Assembly: GCA_045603485.1 (NCBI GenBank)
Contig: JAZUMF010000105.1
Location: 1-64,000, forward strand
Reading direction: 5' to 3'
DNA: 64,000 bases
DNA from: RGIG5952 sp045603485
GTDB taxonomy: Bacteria > Verrucomicrobiota > Kiritimatiellia > RFP12 > JAAYLN01
Shown here: one piece after another, positions 8,311-16,285 of the stretch
Numbering within the stretch: the first letter of the stretch is position 1
Layout: each line of letters starts with the position of its first letter
The notes under the pieces: generated by a model
What the model was told of the DNA's origin: nothing
The model's input: only the letters and a program-made list of their open reading frames with translations
The model's database searches: none
Made by a program: the position numbers and the translations under genes

Positions 8311-10045
8311 GGCGTGCATTCTCCTCAAGAAGCTTTTCAATCTTTTCCTTAAAGGTCTTGCAGGCATCTGTATCAGGTGCCGTTTGGTGCCAATCCTTAA
8401 AGTTTTGTGTAATTGTCAGGAAGAAGCGACGGGCATCATCCTTACTGTCGAAATCAAAATCAGAGGCGATAATCTTTTCGAGCAGATCAAAGACTTCCCG
8501 TTGGCGAACGACCGGCATAGCCGAGTCCACCTCGTTGAATGAGTCCTGTTGCAGATATACGGCATCAAGGAGCTCCGACTTTAGGTAGACGAGGAAGTCC
8601 GCCATTGCGGTACCTTCTTCGCCAACGACCTTAGTCATCTGGAGAACTTCATTGCCGCGACGCAATATGGCGCGAAGTTTTTCTACGCGATCCTGCTCGA
8701 CAACGCTGGAATACTTGCTCCAGCTGTCAAGCGGGTCAATGGCTGGGTAGCGGCGAGCGTCGGAGCGGGCGCGTGAAAGACCGTGGAATGCACCGACTAC
8801 CTTGAGGGTCGCTTGCGTGACAGGCTCGTCAAAGTTACCACCTGCAGGTGAAACGGTGCCGCCGATTGTTACGGAGCCAATCGAGCCGTCACGAAGTCTT
8901 ACGCGGCCGGCACGCTCGTAGAAGGCGGCAACGACGGATTCAAGATAGGCAGGGAATGCCTCTTCGCCTGGGATTTCCTCAAGTCGGCCTGACATTTCGC
9001 GAAGGGCTTGAGCCCAGCGTGAGGTCGAGTCAGCCAAAAGAAGGGCGTTGAGACCCATTTGGCGGTAGTAGGAAGCAATCGTGACCGCCGTGTAGACCGA
9101 AGCTTCTCGAGCTGCAACCGGCATTGATGATGTGTTGCAGATAATGACGGTACGATCCATCAGCGAGCGACCCGTGCGAGGATCCTTCATGGCTGGGAAT
9201 TCGCGAAGAGTTTCAACGACCTCGCCGGCGCGCTCTCCGCAGGCGGCGATAATTACAACATCAACCTCTGCGTGGCGGCTTGTGACCTGTTGAAGAACCG
9301 TCTTGCCAGCACCGAAGGGGCCGGGAATGCAGTAGGTGCCGCCAAGTGCAACGGGGAAGAATGTGTCGATTGTACGCTGCTGGGTAATCATCGTCTCGGT
9401 AGGGCTGAGACGCTCCTCAAAGCAGCTGAGCGGTACCTTGACAGGCCAACGCTGAATAAGTGTAACCTCCTGCTCCAGGCCGGAATCATTAGCGAGAGTG
9501 GCAATCTTGTCGGTGACTTTATAGGTTCCCTTTGCGGCAATCTCGCGGACTGTCCATGCGCCATCAAGTCCAAACGGTGCCATGATTCGGTGAGCAAAGA
9601 TACCTTCCGGAACGGTTCCCAATGTGTCGCCGGCATAGACTTTGTCGCCGACCTTGACGGACGGGGTGAATTCCCATGAGCTGTCTCTGGGGATAGGCGG
9701 GAGATAGGTGCCGCTCTGCAAAAAGAAGCCACACTCCTCCGCTAGACGGGGAAGCGGATTCTGCAATCCGTCAAAGACCTGTCCGAGAAGACCGGGGCCG
9801 AGCTCGGCAGAGAGTAGGTCGCCCGAGAATTCAACGAGACCGCCGACGGCAAGGCCTGTGGTATCTTCAAAGACCTGCATGTCAGCGAGTGAGCCACGAA
9901 TGCGGACGACTTCAGACATTAGGCGACGGGTTGTGCCATTATCGTCCAGAAGCGCATATCCGACCTCGTTTTGTGCGACAGCACCGGAAAACGCCACGGA
10001 AATCATATTTCCGTTGACCATAGAAATTGTACCAGTTGTTTTCAT
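8303..10045 (-). CDS. atpA: V-type ATPase catalytic subunit A
   Basis: This is the catalytic subunit of the V1 head, which hydrolyses or makes ATP coupled to H+ or Na+ movement through the V0 ring. The 580-residue protein has the N-terminal barrel (TGTISMVNGN), the A-subunit-specific non-homologous region (about residues 115-200), the P-loop PGPFGAGKTV (241-250), the GERAGEV glutamate motif, LLADSTSRWAQALREMSGRLEEIPGEEAFPAY, and the C-terminal helical region. The canonical PGPFGSGKT has alanine at the serine position here. Its ATG overlaps the stop of the DUF2764 gene as ATGA. Whether the enzyme pumps H+ or Na+ cannot be told, since the K and I subunits are not in this cluster. Confidence 0.97.
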   Translation of the reverse strand: MKTTGTISMVNGNMISVAFSGAVAQNEVGYALLDDNGTTRRLMSEVVRIRGSLADMQVFEDTTGLAVGGLVEFSGDLLSAELGPGLLGQVFDGLQNPLPRLAEECGFFLQSGTYLPPIPRDSSWEFTPSVKVGDKVYAGDTLGTVPEGIFAHRIMAPFGLDGAWTVREIAAKGTYKVTDKIATLANDSGLEQEVTLIQRWPVKVPLSCFEERLSPTETMITQQRTIDTFFPVALGGTYCIPGPFGAGKTVLQQVTSRHAEVDVVIIAACGERAGEVVETLREFPAMKDPRTGRSLMDRTVIICNTSSMPVAAREASVYTAVTIASYYRQMGLNALLLADSTSRWAQALREMSGRLEEIPGEEAFPAYLESVVAAFYERAGRVRLRDGSIGSVTIGGTVSPAGGNFDEPVTQATLKVVGAFHGLSRARSDARRYPAIDPLDSWSKYSSVVEQDRVEKLRAILRRGNEVLQMTKVVGEEGTAMADFLVYLKSELLDAVYLQQDSFNEVDSAMPVVRQREVFDLLEKIIASDFDFDSKDDARRFFLTITQNFKDWHQTAPDTDACKTFKEKIEKLLEENARHA

Positions 10046-10554
10046 CGTTTAGTCAGAGCCTTAAAGGATTCAGCTCCTTTGGCGGCATCAGCCGCAAGAA
10101 GCTTTTCGTTGATTTGGATTTTGGCTGCAAAAGCCAGGATGACATTTTCCGAGAGTGGCTGAACACCCTGGAGGGAATCGAGAATAGTCCAGCGCAGGTG
10201 GGCTATAGCCCGTTCGCGCTGGAGCGGGTCGCTAAGTGCGAATGCGGCAGTAATTGCAGGAGCGATGGTGCCGTCGCATCCGGCTGTTTCAAGCCTGGGA
10301 GCCTTGGACGGCTGCTCTCCACGGCGGCGGGTACGCTCAATAGCGACCGCATTTCGGATCTGAGCATCTGCATCGCGCCATGCTCGAACGAATGGATGAG
10401 AGTCGTCGCAGTCATTAAGAATGGCGTTGACCGCACGAGCAATTGAGCCGGTAAGTTCAGAGTCGCAGGCAGCGCGGAAGCCTTCGAGCGTCATCTTCGC
10501 ACTTTGTCCCTCAAGGAGGAGGGGTAGTGAGGATATGAAGTAATCGAGGTTCAC
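10042..10554 (-). CDS. DUF2764-like V-ATPase cluster protein
   Basis: This 170-residue, probably cytoplasmic and mainly helical protein opens with YFISSLPLLLEG. The position between atpE and atpA, together with the YFxxSLPxL opening, matches the DUF2764 protein found in V-ATPase operons of Chlamydia and related PVC bacteria. Its biochemical role is not established; an assembly or stalk-associated function is plausible from strict co-occurrence. It begins 27 bp after atpE and ends in an ATGA overlap with atpA, so the three are co-transcribed. Assignment rests on context and the N-terminal motif. Confidence 0.75.
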   Translation of the reverse strand: MNLDYFISSLPLLLEGQSAKMTLEGFRAACDSELTGSIARAVNAILNDCDDSHPFVRAWRDADAQIRNAVAIERTRRRGEQPSKAPRLETAGCDGTIAPAITAAFALSDPLQRERAIAHLRWTILDSLQGVQPLSENVILAFAAKIQINEKLLAADAAKGAESFKALTKR

Positions 10555-10581
10555 GATTGCGTTCCTAACTTAATGATTGAC

Positions 10582-11187
10582 TTATGCATCCTTGGCAAGG
10601 GCTGCAAGTTCGGGGCGAAGAAGCCGTGCCAAGGCGTCAGTCACGGCATCGGCGGTAAAGCATTGCTCAATGCGGCCGCCATCGGTGCGGATAACGAAAC
10701 CGTTCGCGAAGGCGGGGCTGTTGATAACCTTGATTCCGTCAGCGGCGCTCTTTGCTTTGAGCTCATCAAGAAGCTTTGCCGCTAAATCTGCCGCGCTATT
10801 GCCAAGCTCAACCTCAATTGCCTTTTCACCCTTTGCCAAGTAGGTATCGATAGCCTTGGTAATCCATGCCTTGAGTGTTTCGGTATTGTTGAATTCAGCC
10901 TTAACACCATCCGCAAGGAAAGAGACGACAATCTTTTGGAGGTCTTGAGCGAGTTGCAGCTTGACATCACGGACCGCTTGCTTAACGGTAGCTTCAGCGC
11001 GGGATGAAAATGCGGCGGCATCACGCTTGGCCTCGGCACGAAGCTTCTCGGCTTCTTCCTCAGCCGCTTTGCGAATATTGGCTGCATCCTTTTGCGCAGA
11101 TTCAATGATAGACTTAGCTTCAGCGTTGGCCTTTTCAAGACCTTCGCTTTTGATTCTTTCTAATAGTGCTTGTAATTCGTCAGCCAT
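10582..11187 (-). CDS. atpE: V-type ATPase subunit E
   Basis: Subunit E is the peripheral-stalk protein that, with G/H-type subunits, holds the V1 head against rotation. The 201-residue sequence has a long alanine-, glutamate- and lysine-rich coiled-coil first half (ALLERIKSEGLEKANAEAKSII...) and a compact C-terminal domain (GGRIEQCFTADAVTDALARLLRPELAALA) matching the DGRI...T-type end of the E family. A good AAGGAG precedes the ATG. It is the first gene of the minus-strand V-ATPase operon. No separate G/H subunit gene is visible. Confidence 0.9.
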   Translation of the reverse strand: MADELQALLERIKSEGLEKANAEAKSIIESAQKDAANIRKAAEEEAEKLRAEAKRDAAAFSSRAEATVKQAVRDVKLQLAQDLQKIVVSFLADGVKAEFNNTETLKAWITKAIDTYLAKGEKAIEVELGNSAADLAAKLLDELKAKSAADGIKVINSPAFANGFVIRTDGGRIEQCFTADAVTDALARLLRPELAALAKDA

Positions 11188-11236
11188 ATTTACTCCTTAA
11201 TAAAATAAATGACGCCAATCAAGTCATAATTATAAT

Positions 11237-11245
11237 ATTATACCA
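11237..11245 (-). promoter_or_regulatory. Extended -10 promoter of the V-ATPase operon
   Basis: On the minus strand the sequence reads TGGTATAAT, a consensus -10 with the extended TGn element, about 50 nt upstream of the atpE start. No good -35 is seen, as expected for an extended -10 promoter. The rest of 11188-11571 contains only small hairpins (for example AAGAC/GTCTT at 11468-11482) and no recognisable gene or known RNA. Confidence 0.55.
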
Positions 11246-11571
11246 TAAATGGAAAATTAAGACGAAAAGATTATAAATCGAAGAGTGAAAAGCGATTGCA
11301 AAAGTCAATTCCAAATTGACCTTTTATAAGGTGTGCAATTTGTAAATCAGGGCATGATTGACCACTCATTTGTTCCAATGAAATTCATTATTTCGCGCCC
11401 AAAGGGTGATTACGCCTTTTACAGGCGCCTGATTTCACTCGTCACAGCCGCTATAATCTCCCTGCCGCAAGACAAAAAGTCTTGAAAGGGACAATTCATT
11501 CAGAAGCGAGCTGGATTTTTTGCGCTCTTGTTTGTCAATATGTTATATTTGAGATTTGAGGAGATATTAAG

Positions 11572-12291
11572 ATGGTATCAGAGCTTTTTGGAAATGTTAT
11601 TAAGGAGTTGCTGCATTTTTGGTGGTTTTTTGTAATTGCAATTGGTCTTAAGATTTTGATTTGTATCGCAAAAAGTCCATCCGGCAAGGGCTCTCGCGGA
11701 GAGAAAATAGCGCCATTAGCAATCTTTCAAAGTCTTGCGTCTCTTAAGGGGGCTCGCGGAGAGAGAATTGTTTCAAGGCGGTTGCGTGATGGTCTGCCGG
11801 AGGAATATAAGATTTTAAATGACATTTACCTTCCGCTTTTAGATGGAACTACAACACAGATTGATCATATCGTTGTATCGCAATATGGTATCTTTGTCGT
11901 AGAAACAAAGGCTTATAGCGGATGGATTTTCGGGGATGGGAAAAGTCCCTGCTGGACTCAGACGATATACAACAAGAAAAGTAAATTTCAAAATCCAATC
12001 AGGCAAAACTATAGGCACATTTGCGCATTGGCTGAGACTCTCGGTATCGATAAATCATATTTTATCAGCGTTGTCGTCTTTACCGGTGACTGTGAATTTA
12101 AGGGTGAGATGCCTAAGGGTGTCATATATTCCCAAGGTGCAGTAGATTACATCCGTCAGTTTACCGCTCCGTTGATTCTTGTTAGGCAGCTTGATGAAAT
12201 TGTTTCTGCGATTGAGGAATGGCAAGCTTCAATCAGCGAGGAGCGAAAAGCCAAGCATGTCGAGAATTTGAAAAAACGCCATAACATTTAG
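11572..12291 (+). CDS. Membrane-anchored NERD-domain protein
   Basis: This 239-residue protein has one N-terminal transmembrane helix (about residues 10-30, WWFFVIAIGLKILICI) and a NERD domain (about 60-190). The core NERD motif is clear: TTQIDHIVVSQYGIFVVETKAYSGWIFG, with the D...E-x-K pattern of PD-(D/E)XK-like nucleases, and a later VVVFTGD strand. NERD proteins are predicted nucleases or DNA-processing factors and are often accessory; the biochemical role is not known. GAGGAG is well spaced before the ATG. A possible promoter, TTGCGC-N17-TTATAT, starts at about 11520. Two similar short segments (GKGSRGEKIA and LKGARGERIV) lie between the helix and the domain, a likely small internal duplication. 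Confidence 0.8.
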   Translation: MVSELFGNVIKELLHFWWFFVIAIGLKILICIAKSPSGKGSRGEKIAPLAIFQSLASLKGARGERIVSRRLRDGLPEEYKILNDIYLPLLDGTTTQIDHIVVSQYGIFVVETKAYSGWIFGDGKSPCWTQTIYNKKSKFQNPIRQNYRHICALAETLGIDKSYFISVVVFTGDCEFKGEMPKGVIYSQGAVDYIRQFTAPLILVRQLDEIVSAIEEWQASISEERKAKHVENLKKRHNI

Positions 12292-12398
12292 GTTAAATCT
12301 TGCCAATGACCTAAGGGCGACTTTAGGATGACTCAGAGGGGTGGCGGTGCTTCAGGCGCAAACGCTTTTAGGCGAGGGGCTTCTTCTGCTGAAACTCT

Positions 12399-12632
12399 TC
12401 AATCCGAAAAGTGAAAACCGTCAAACCCGTTTTTGAACATAGCAATCAAGCTTTTTATGACTGCTAAAAAGAGGTAGAAGCCGGCGATTGATTCAAATAT
12501 AAACGGTATCCAAGAAGGTGTTGGGTCATTGAGACAAAACAACGAATAAAGGGCGATCGTGCCACTTATAATCGCATACTCCCACGCGCCTTGGCATGTT
12601 TTTGGAATAAGTTTGAATCTTCTTTTCTTCAT
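12399..12632 (-). CDS. Small two-helix membrane protein, unknown
   Basis: This 77-residue protein has a basic N terminus (MKKRRFKLIPK) and two hydrophobic segments (about 20-35 and 43-66). I recognise no family. There is no Shine-Dalgarno, but a promoter TTGCTT-N17-TATTAT ends 6 nt before the ATG, so the transcript would start at the start codon; the same geometry is seen at the trpR-like gene. That promoter is the main evidence that the gene is real. It stands alone, convergent with the NERD gene. Confidence 0.5.
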   Translation of the reverse strand: MKKRRFKLIPKTCQGAWEYAIISGTIALYSLFCLNDPTPSWIPFIFESIAGFYLFLAVIKSLIAMFKNGFDGFHFSD

Positions 12633-12638
12633 GAAGTA

Positions 12639-12667
12639 ATAATATAAAATTTAAAGAGGAAAAGCAA
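12639..12667 (-). promoter_or_regulatory. Predicted leaderless promoter
   Basis: On the minus strand TTGCTT (12662-12667) and TATTAT (12639-12644) are 17 bp apart, and the -10 ends 6 nt before the ATG at 12632. The expected start of transcription is the A of the ATG. Confidence 0.5.
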
Positions 12668-12859
12668 ATGGAATAATGGAGAGTGAAGCCATCATCTCGG
12701 CAAAAAGTGATTTGCCTTTTCATCGCTTGATAAATCCAACATTCTAGACATCTTATTAACGGAAATTTTTTAGTTCTACGACACTGAAAACTATTACGCA
12801 CTTACGGCAATCTATACCGAGCGGTATTTATAATGACCGAATAGATAAATATCGGTATC

Positions 12860-12966
12860 TTACCTTTTACCTCTTACTTCTTACCTTTTACCTTTTACCT
12901 TTCTTTAGGTTTTAGGTAATAGGTAATAGGTAATAGGTTCCGACAATTCGCAAGGCGAATTGGCGG
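12860..12966. repeat. Dispersed repeat with TTACC/GGTAA arms and AATTCGC hairpin, copy 1
   Basis: A left arm of repeated TTACCTYTTAC units faces a right arm of TAGGTAATAGGTAAT units, so the element can fold back on itself. It ends with TTCCGACAATTCGC and a perfect 8-bp hairpin (CAATTCGC 12944-12951, loop AAG, GCGAATTG 12955-12962) followed by GCGG. Related copies lie at 13716-13800 and 13924-14030. The rest of 12633-13323 holds no supported gene. Confidence 0.75.
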
Positions 12967-13323
12967 GACACTATGGATACTGCAACACATTTCACTTTTT
13001 ACCTCAATAGGATAAAATTTATGATAGGCGAACTTGAAATCTGCCATTTTCTACACCCATAGATAACACGGCTTTTTTATCATCGCGAACATACATGCAG
13101 GAAGTATGGATTCGATGCCGGATGATATGCTTTCGGCGTTTCCTGCAAGAATCGCTTTTCTCTGTGCGACCAGGGAAGAATCAATTCGCCTTATCGGAAT
13201 ACCGCATGCGGTAAACTTATATCCCTTTTGTGAATTTTTCATCAACAACGCCGCAAAATCCAAAAATTCCAATTGCGTCTATCACGTAACAAAAACGAGT
13301 TCGAGACATGAAAACGTGTACGC

Positions 13324-13674
13324 TTATTTCGGATTCAGCTTTTTGAGCGATGCGACCAGGAGACGAATCAGCTCTTCGCAGTCGGTGTAGAGGGACTGAT
13401 ACGAATCGCCATCAGGGATGAAACCGGTTTCGTGCAGCAATTCAAGCCAATACAACGTTTCACCGGCTTCTTTGAGTGCGATGGTCTGTTTGGAAATGAA
13501 GTCGTTTCTGGATTGCGCGTACTTGGCTTCCGCCAGATTAGCCCCTATCGACGTGCCGCACCGAAGGATCTGCTTTGACATCGTCGATTCGCGTTTTCCG
13601 CGCAGATATTTATGGAGATTGACGATACGGATGGCAAACGCCTTGGCCTTTGTCAGCATCACCGGGTCGGACAT
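13324..13674 (-). CDS. Four-helix-bundle protein (23S rRNA intervening-sequence protein family)
   Basis: This protein of about 116 residues has the S23/IVP-family pattern: a KAFAIRIVNLHKYLRGKRE start, the central SKQILRCGTSIGANLAEAKYAQSRNDF motif, and ALKEAGETLYWLELLHETG. Such proteins were first seen inside 23S rRNA intervening sequences but are often found alone; their role is unknown, with pentamer-forming helical bundles known structurally. The start at 13674 is used because AAGGAG sits 6 nt upstream; ATG 13680 abuts the Shine-Dalgarno. The first 80 or so bases of the coding region and the upstream sequence are duplicated in tandem just downstream in the window (toward the tRNA). Confidence 0.85.
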   Translation of the reverse strand: MSDPVMLTKAKAFAIRIVNLHKYLRGKRESTMSKQILRCGTSIGANLAEAKYAQSRNDFISKQTIALKEAGETLYWLELLHETGFIPDGDSYQSLYTDCEELIRLLVASLKKLNPK

Positions 13675-14015
13675 ACACATCTCCTTTCTTAGGAAAACGA
13701 CAAACTCCGCACTTCTTACCTTTTACCTCTTACTTCTTACCTTTGTTTAGGTTTTAGGTTAGAGGTAATAGGTAATAGGTAATAGGTTCCGACAATTCGC
13801 GCTTTCCGCGCAGATATTTATGGAGATTGACGATACGGATGGCAAACGTCTTGGCCTTTGTCAGCATCACCGAGTCGGACATACACATCTTCTTTCACAA
13901 GAAAACGACAAACTCCGCACTTCTTACCTTTTACCTCTTACTTCTTACTTCTTACCTTTGTTTAGGTTTTAGGTTAGAGGTAATAGGTAATAGGTAATAG
14001 GTTCCGACAATTCGC
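13587..14015. repeat. Tandem duplication of about 208 bp
   Basis: The segment from within the four-helix-bundle gene (ATTCGC at 13587-13592) through its upstream region and a dispersed repeat to ATTCGC at 13795-13800 is repeated immediately as 13801-14015, with an offset of 208 bp. The two copies differ by few substitutions and by an extra 8-bp CTTACTTC-type unit in copy 2. The shared ATTCGC at each junction points to unequal exchange or slippage at microhomology. Copy 2 holds only a headless fragment of the gene, with a weakened Shine-Dalgarno. Confidence 0.85.
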
Positions 14016-14030
14016 AAGGCGAATTGGCGG
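13924..14030. repeat. Dispersed repeat, copy 3, abutting the tRNA 3' end
   Basis: This copy has the same architecture as 12860-12966: TTACC units, TAGGTAAT units, and the hairpin CAATTCGC (14008-14015), AAG, GCGAATTG (14019-14026). Its last bases overlap the encoded CCA of tRNA-Ser. Copy 2 (13716-13800) ends at the first ATTCGC and lacks the second half of the hairpin. Confidence 0.75.
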
Positions 14031-14116
14031 AGGGGGTGGGATTCGAACCCACGATGGCCGTAAGACCATGCCTGATTTCGAGTCAGGTACGTTCAACCAG
14101 GCTCCGCCACCCCTCC
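14025..14116 (-). tRNA. tRNA-Ser (anticodon CGA)
   Basis: On the minus strand the acceptor stem GGAGGGG (from 14116) pairs with CCCCTCC, followed by discriminator G and an encoded CCA (14025-14027). The anticodon arm is CCTGA-CTCGAAA-TCAGG, giving anticodon CGA for UCG codons. A long variable arm and the TTCGAATC T-loop fit a class II serine tRNA. A palindromic repeat begins within its CCA end. Confidence 0.95.
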
Positions 14117-14121
14117 GCGCT

Positions 14122-14146
14122 AAAAAGGCTCTAAAAAAGAACCTTT
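14122..14146 (-). terminator. Probable terminator after the EEP gene
   Basis: On the minus strand AAAGG-TCT pairs with AGA-CCTTT (one mismatch, 14124-14132 with 14138-14146), with a 5-nt loop and a following run of T. It lies between the EEP hydrolase stop and tRNA-Ser. Confidence 0.5.
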
Positions 14147-14190
14147 ATTATGATACTAAAAAGGGTTGTCTTAGTCAACTTAAAATTCGT

Positions 14191-15036
14191 TTAGATATTT
14201 ACATCAATCCATACAGGGATGTGGTCAGAGAGGCACATATAGTAATCAGGTGCATAGCGGTCGAAGGTGCGGACTGCATCTTTGGCTAAGCCTTTGACGA
14301 GGATGTGGTCTATTGCGTTGATTGCCGGCTTTGGGGTGTAGGGCTTATAGCCGTCAGGGAAGCAGTAGTGGCAACCATGACCTTCATCGCGATGTTCTAC
14401 AGCAAGGTCGTAGCAATGTTCGAAACCGCAGCTGAATGCCGCTTCTAGGGCCTGTGAGGTGCGGGTGGCGTTTAGGTCACCCATTAGAATTGCAGGGCAA
14501 TTGTATTTTGCCTGAAACTTGTCTATCGCATTGATTGCAAGATTGATTTGATAGGCCCTTGCTTCGTCGGAAAAGGCTTGGTAGGATTTGGATTCGGGAT
14601 TTGAGACTTTGTACCACAGGTGTGTTGTCGTTAGAATGAATAGCGCGCCTGTCTCTTTGATGCGAAATACTCCCAGATTATAGGATTTTGTTTTGCTGTT
14701 ATTGAAGATGCCTTCGTATTCGGGAATGTTGTCGGGATAAATCAGGAAGGTTGAGTCGACGAGTTCAAAGAGGTCTGTGCGATAAATTATAGGTGTGTCT
14801 CTTCCCCAGAGGAGAGCGTATGGTAAATTATTGTCTGAGAAGAGCTGCATGAGTTTGTCTGCCATGCGTGCAGTTACTTCTTGAAGTCCTAAGACATCGG
14901 GCTTTGTTTCAAGGTAGTATTTAAGAAAGCCTGGCATTCTTGCCTCTGGCGAGCAATCTTGACCGATTTTTTCCCATTCGGGCATATTTCTGTCGCAGGC
15001 CCACTGGTTTGTGCTCATTATGCGTAACTTTTTCAT
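14191..15036 (-). CDS. Endonuclease/exonuclease/phosphatase family hydrolase
   Basis: This is a metal-dependent phosphoesterase of the DNase I-like EEP superfamily, 281 residues, cytoplasmic (no signal peptide). Visible motifs are the start strand RIMSTNQWA with the Asn, the metal-binding Glu in DVLGLQEVT, the H-containing TTTHLW, the GDLNAT motif, and the terminal SDHIPV with the catalytic Asp-His. The substrate cannot be read from sequence; members cleave nucleic acids, phosphoinositides or nucleotides. It is the last protein gene of an apparent operon running from the zinc-ribbon/EIIA gene, 16 bp after the methyltransferase gene. Confidence 0.85.
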   Translation of the reverse strand: MKKLRIMSTNQWACDRNMPEWEKIGQDCSPEARMPGFLKYYLETKPDVLGLQEVTARMADKLMQLFSDNNLPYALLWGRDTPIIYRTDLFELVDSTFLIYPDNIPEYEGIFNNSKTKSYNLGVFRIKETGALFILTTTHLWYKVSNPESKSYQAFSDEARAYQINLAINAIDKFQAKYNCPAILMGDLNATRTSQALEAAFSCGFEHCYDLAVEHRDEGHGCHYCFPDGYKPYTPKPAINAIDHILVKGLAKDAVRTFDRYAPDYYMCLSDHIPVWIDVNI

Positions 15037-15052
15037 GGTAATTTCCAGTTTT

Positions 15053-16279
15053 TTATCGGCTTAAATAGATAAGGCTTTCAAAATGCGCCGTTCTCGGGAA
15101 CATGTCAAAGACTTTAGCCTTCTTTATCTTGAAGCCTTTTTCCGCAAGAGACGAGAGGTCGCGTGTGAGGGTCGCGGGATCGCACGAAACATAGATCAGC
15201 TTTTGCAGTTGTGAGGAGGCGAGTGCCTGTACCGTTTCAGGCTCCATGCCTTGACGAGGGGGGTCTGCAATGACGACGGCGTCATTTAGAGGTATGTCAT
15301 CGAGACCGTTCTTTGCGAAGCCCGCAACCGTATCGCAGATGAAGGTGACGCCGCTGAGACCAAGGTTTTTTGCATTTCGCTTTGCCGCGGCTATGGCATT
15401 GCGCCCGCTTTCTACGCCAATGATGTTTTTGAAGCCGTCCGCGGCTGCCGCAAGCGCAAAAACGCCTACACCGCAGTAGAGGTCAAGGAGGGTGTTGCAA
15501 GGCGTTTCTGAGACGATTTCCTTTAACCACTGGCGTACTTGCTCGACAAGCGCGTAAGCGACTTGCGGGTTTACCTGGTAAAAGCCGTCTGTTGGAACCT
15601 GGAGGTCGCCGACGGGGGAGTGTTCGGTTAGGCAGCCGATGTCGGACGGCGCTTTGCCTTCCCACGATAAGACGCCGTCCGCTTCTGTATGTCGAAATGT
15701 AATTGATGCTCCATCGGGGAGAGAGTATGCGGCATGCTGTCTCATGCGAGACCAAGCATAGTTGATTGATGGATTTGCAAGCGGACAGCGTTGTATGTCG
15801 ACGACGGTCTTGTTGTCTTCACCCAAATAACCGATTTTGCATTGGGCTCCCCTGCGCTGCACATGAAGGACGATTTTATTGCGGTAGCCAAGTGGAGCGG
15901 GTGAAGCGAAGGGGGGGAGAAAGACTTCGGGGGCGGCGAGGTTGCGAAGGAAGTTTTTTAGCTGGCTGTTTTTTAGGTCAACTTCTGCCTTGTAATCAAC
16001 ATGGTCGTAGACGCAGCCAGGAACAAGGATTCCTTCTTCCGTACGGCAACATGGCTCAATTCGATTGGCTGACGGTGTGAGAACCTTGATGAGAGTGGCG
16101 TTTTGAAAGCGCTTTTTATTTGAGACTATCTTTGCAAGGACTTTTTCGCCCGGGAGTGTGCCGGGAATGAAGGTGACGATTCCGTCGTCTTTTGCAATGC
16201 CGGCCCCACGATATGCGACATCGACAATCGTGAATTCCTGTATTCTGCCTTGACCTTGCGAAGTATGTTGCGTTTCCAT
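15053..16279 (-). CDS. 23S rRNA/tRNA (uracil-C5)-methyltransferase, TrmA/RlmD family
   Basis: An S-adenosylmethionine-dependent enzyme that makes 5-methyluridine in RNA. The 408-residue protein has an N-terminal TRAM domain (about 15-70, EFTIVDVAYRGAGIAK...), a central RNA-binding region with a Cys cluster (CC...C near residues 77-90) that may hold an iron-sulfur cluster, and a C-terminal Rossmann domain. There motif I reads LLDLYCGVGVFALAA, then ADPPRQGM, and the nucleophilic cysteine is in YVSCDPATLTRDL. Both RlmD (U1939) and RlmC-like specificities are possible, so no symbol is given. The gene starts 6 bp after the prenyl synthase stop. Confidence 0.85.
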   Translation of the reverse strand: METQHTSQGQGRIQEFTIVDVAYRGAGIAKDDGIVTFIPGTLPGEKVLAKIVSNKKRFQNATLIKVLTPSANRIEPCCRTEEGILVPGCVYDHVDYKAEVDLKNSQLKNFLRNLAAPEVFLPPFASPAPLGYRNKIVLHVQRRGAQCKIGYLGEDNKTVVDIQRCPLANPSINYAWSRMRQHAAYSLPDGASITFRHTEADGVLSWEGKAPSDIGCLTEHSPVGDLQVPTDGFYQVNPQVAYALVEQVRQWLKEIVSETPCNTLLDLYCGVGVFALAAAADGFKNIIGVESGRNAIAAAKRNAKNLGLSGVTFICDTVAGFAKNGLDDIPLNDAVVIADPPRQGMEPETVQALASSQLQKLIYVSCDPATLTRDLSSLAEKGFKIKKAKVFDMFPRTAHFESLIYLSR

Positions 16280-16285
16280 TGCGTC

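Noticed and set aside
11281..11540. Small hairpins upstream of the NERD gene considered as a riboswitch
   Set aside because: No known motif is recognisable, there is no second copy in the window, and the hairpins are short.
13051..13272. 73-residue open frame on the minus strand
   Set aside because: No Shine-Dalgarno, no recognisable motif, and it overlaps equally long frames on the other strand in a repeat-rich gap.
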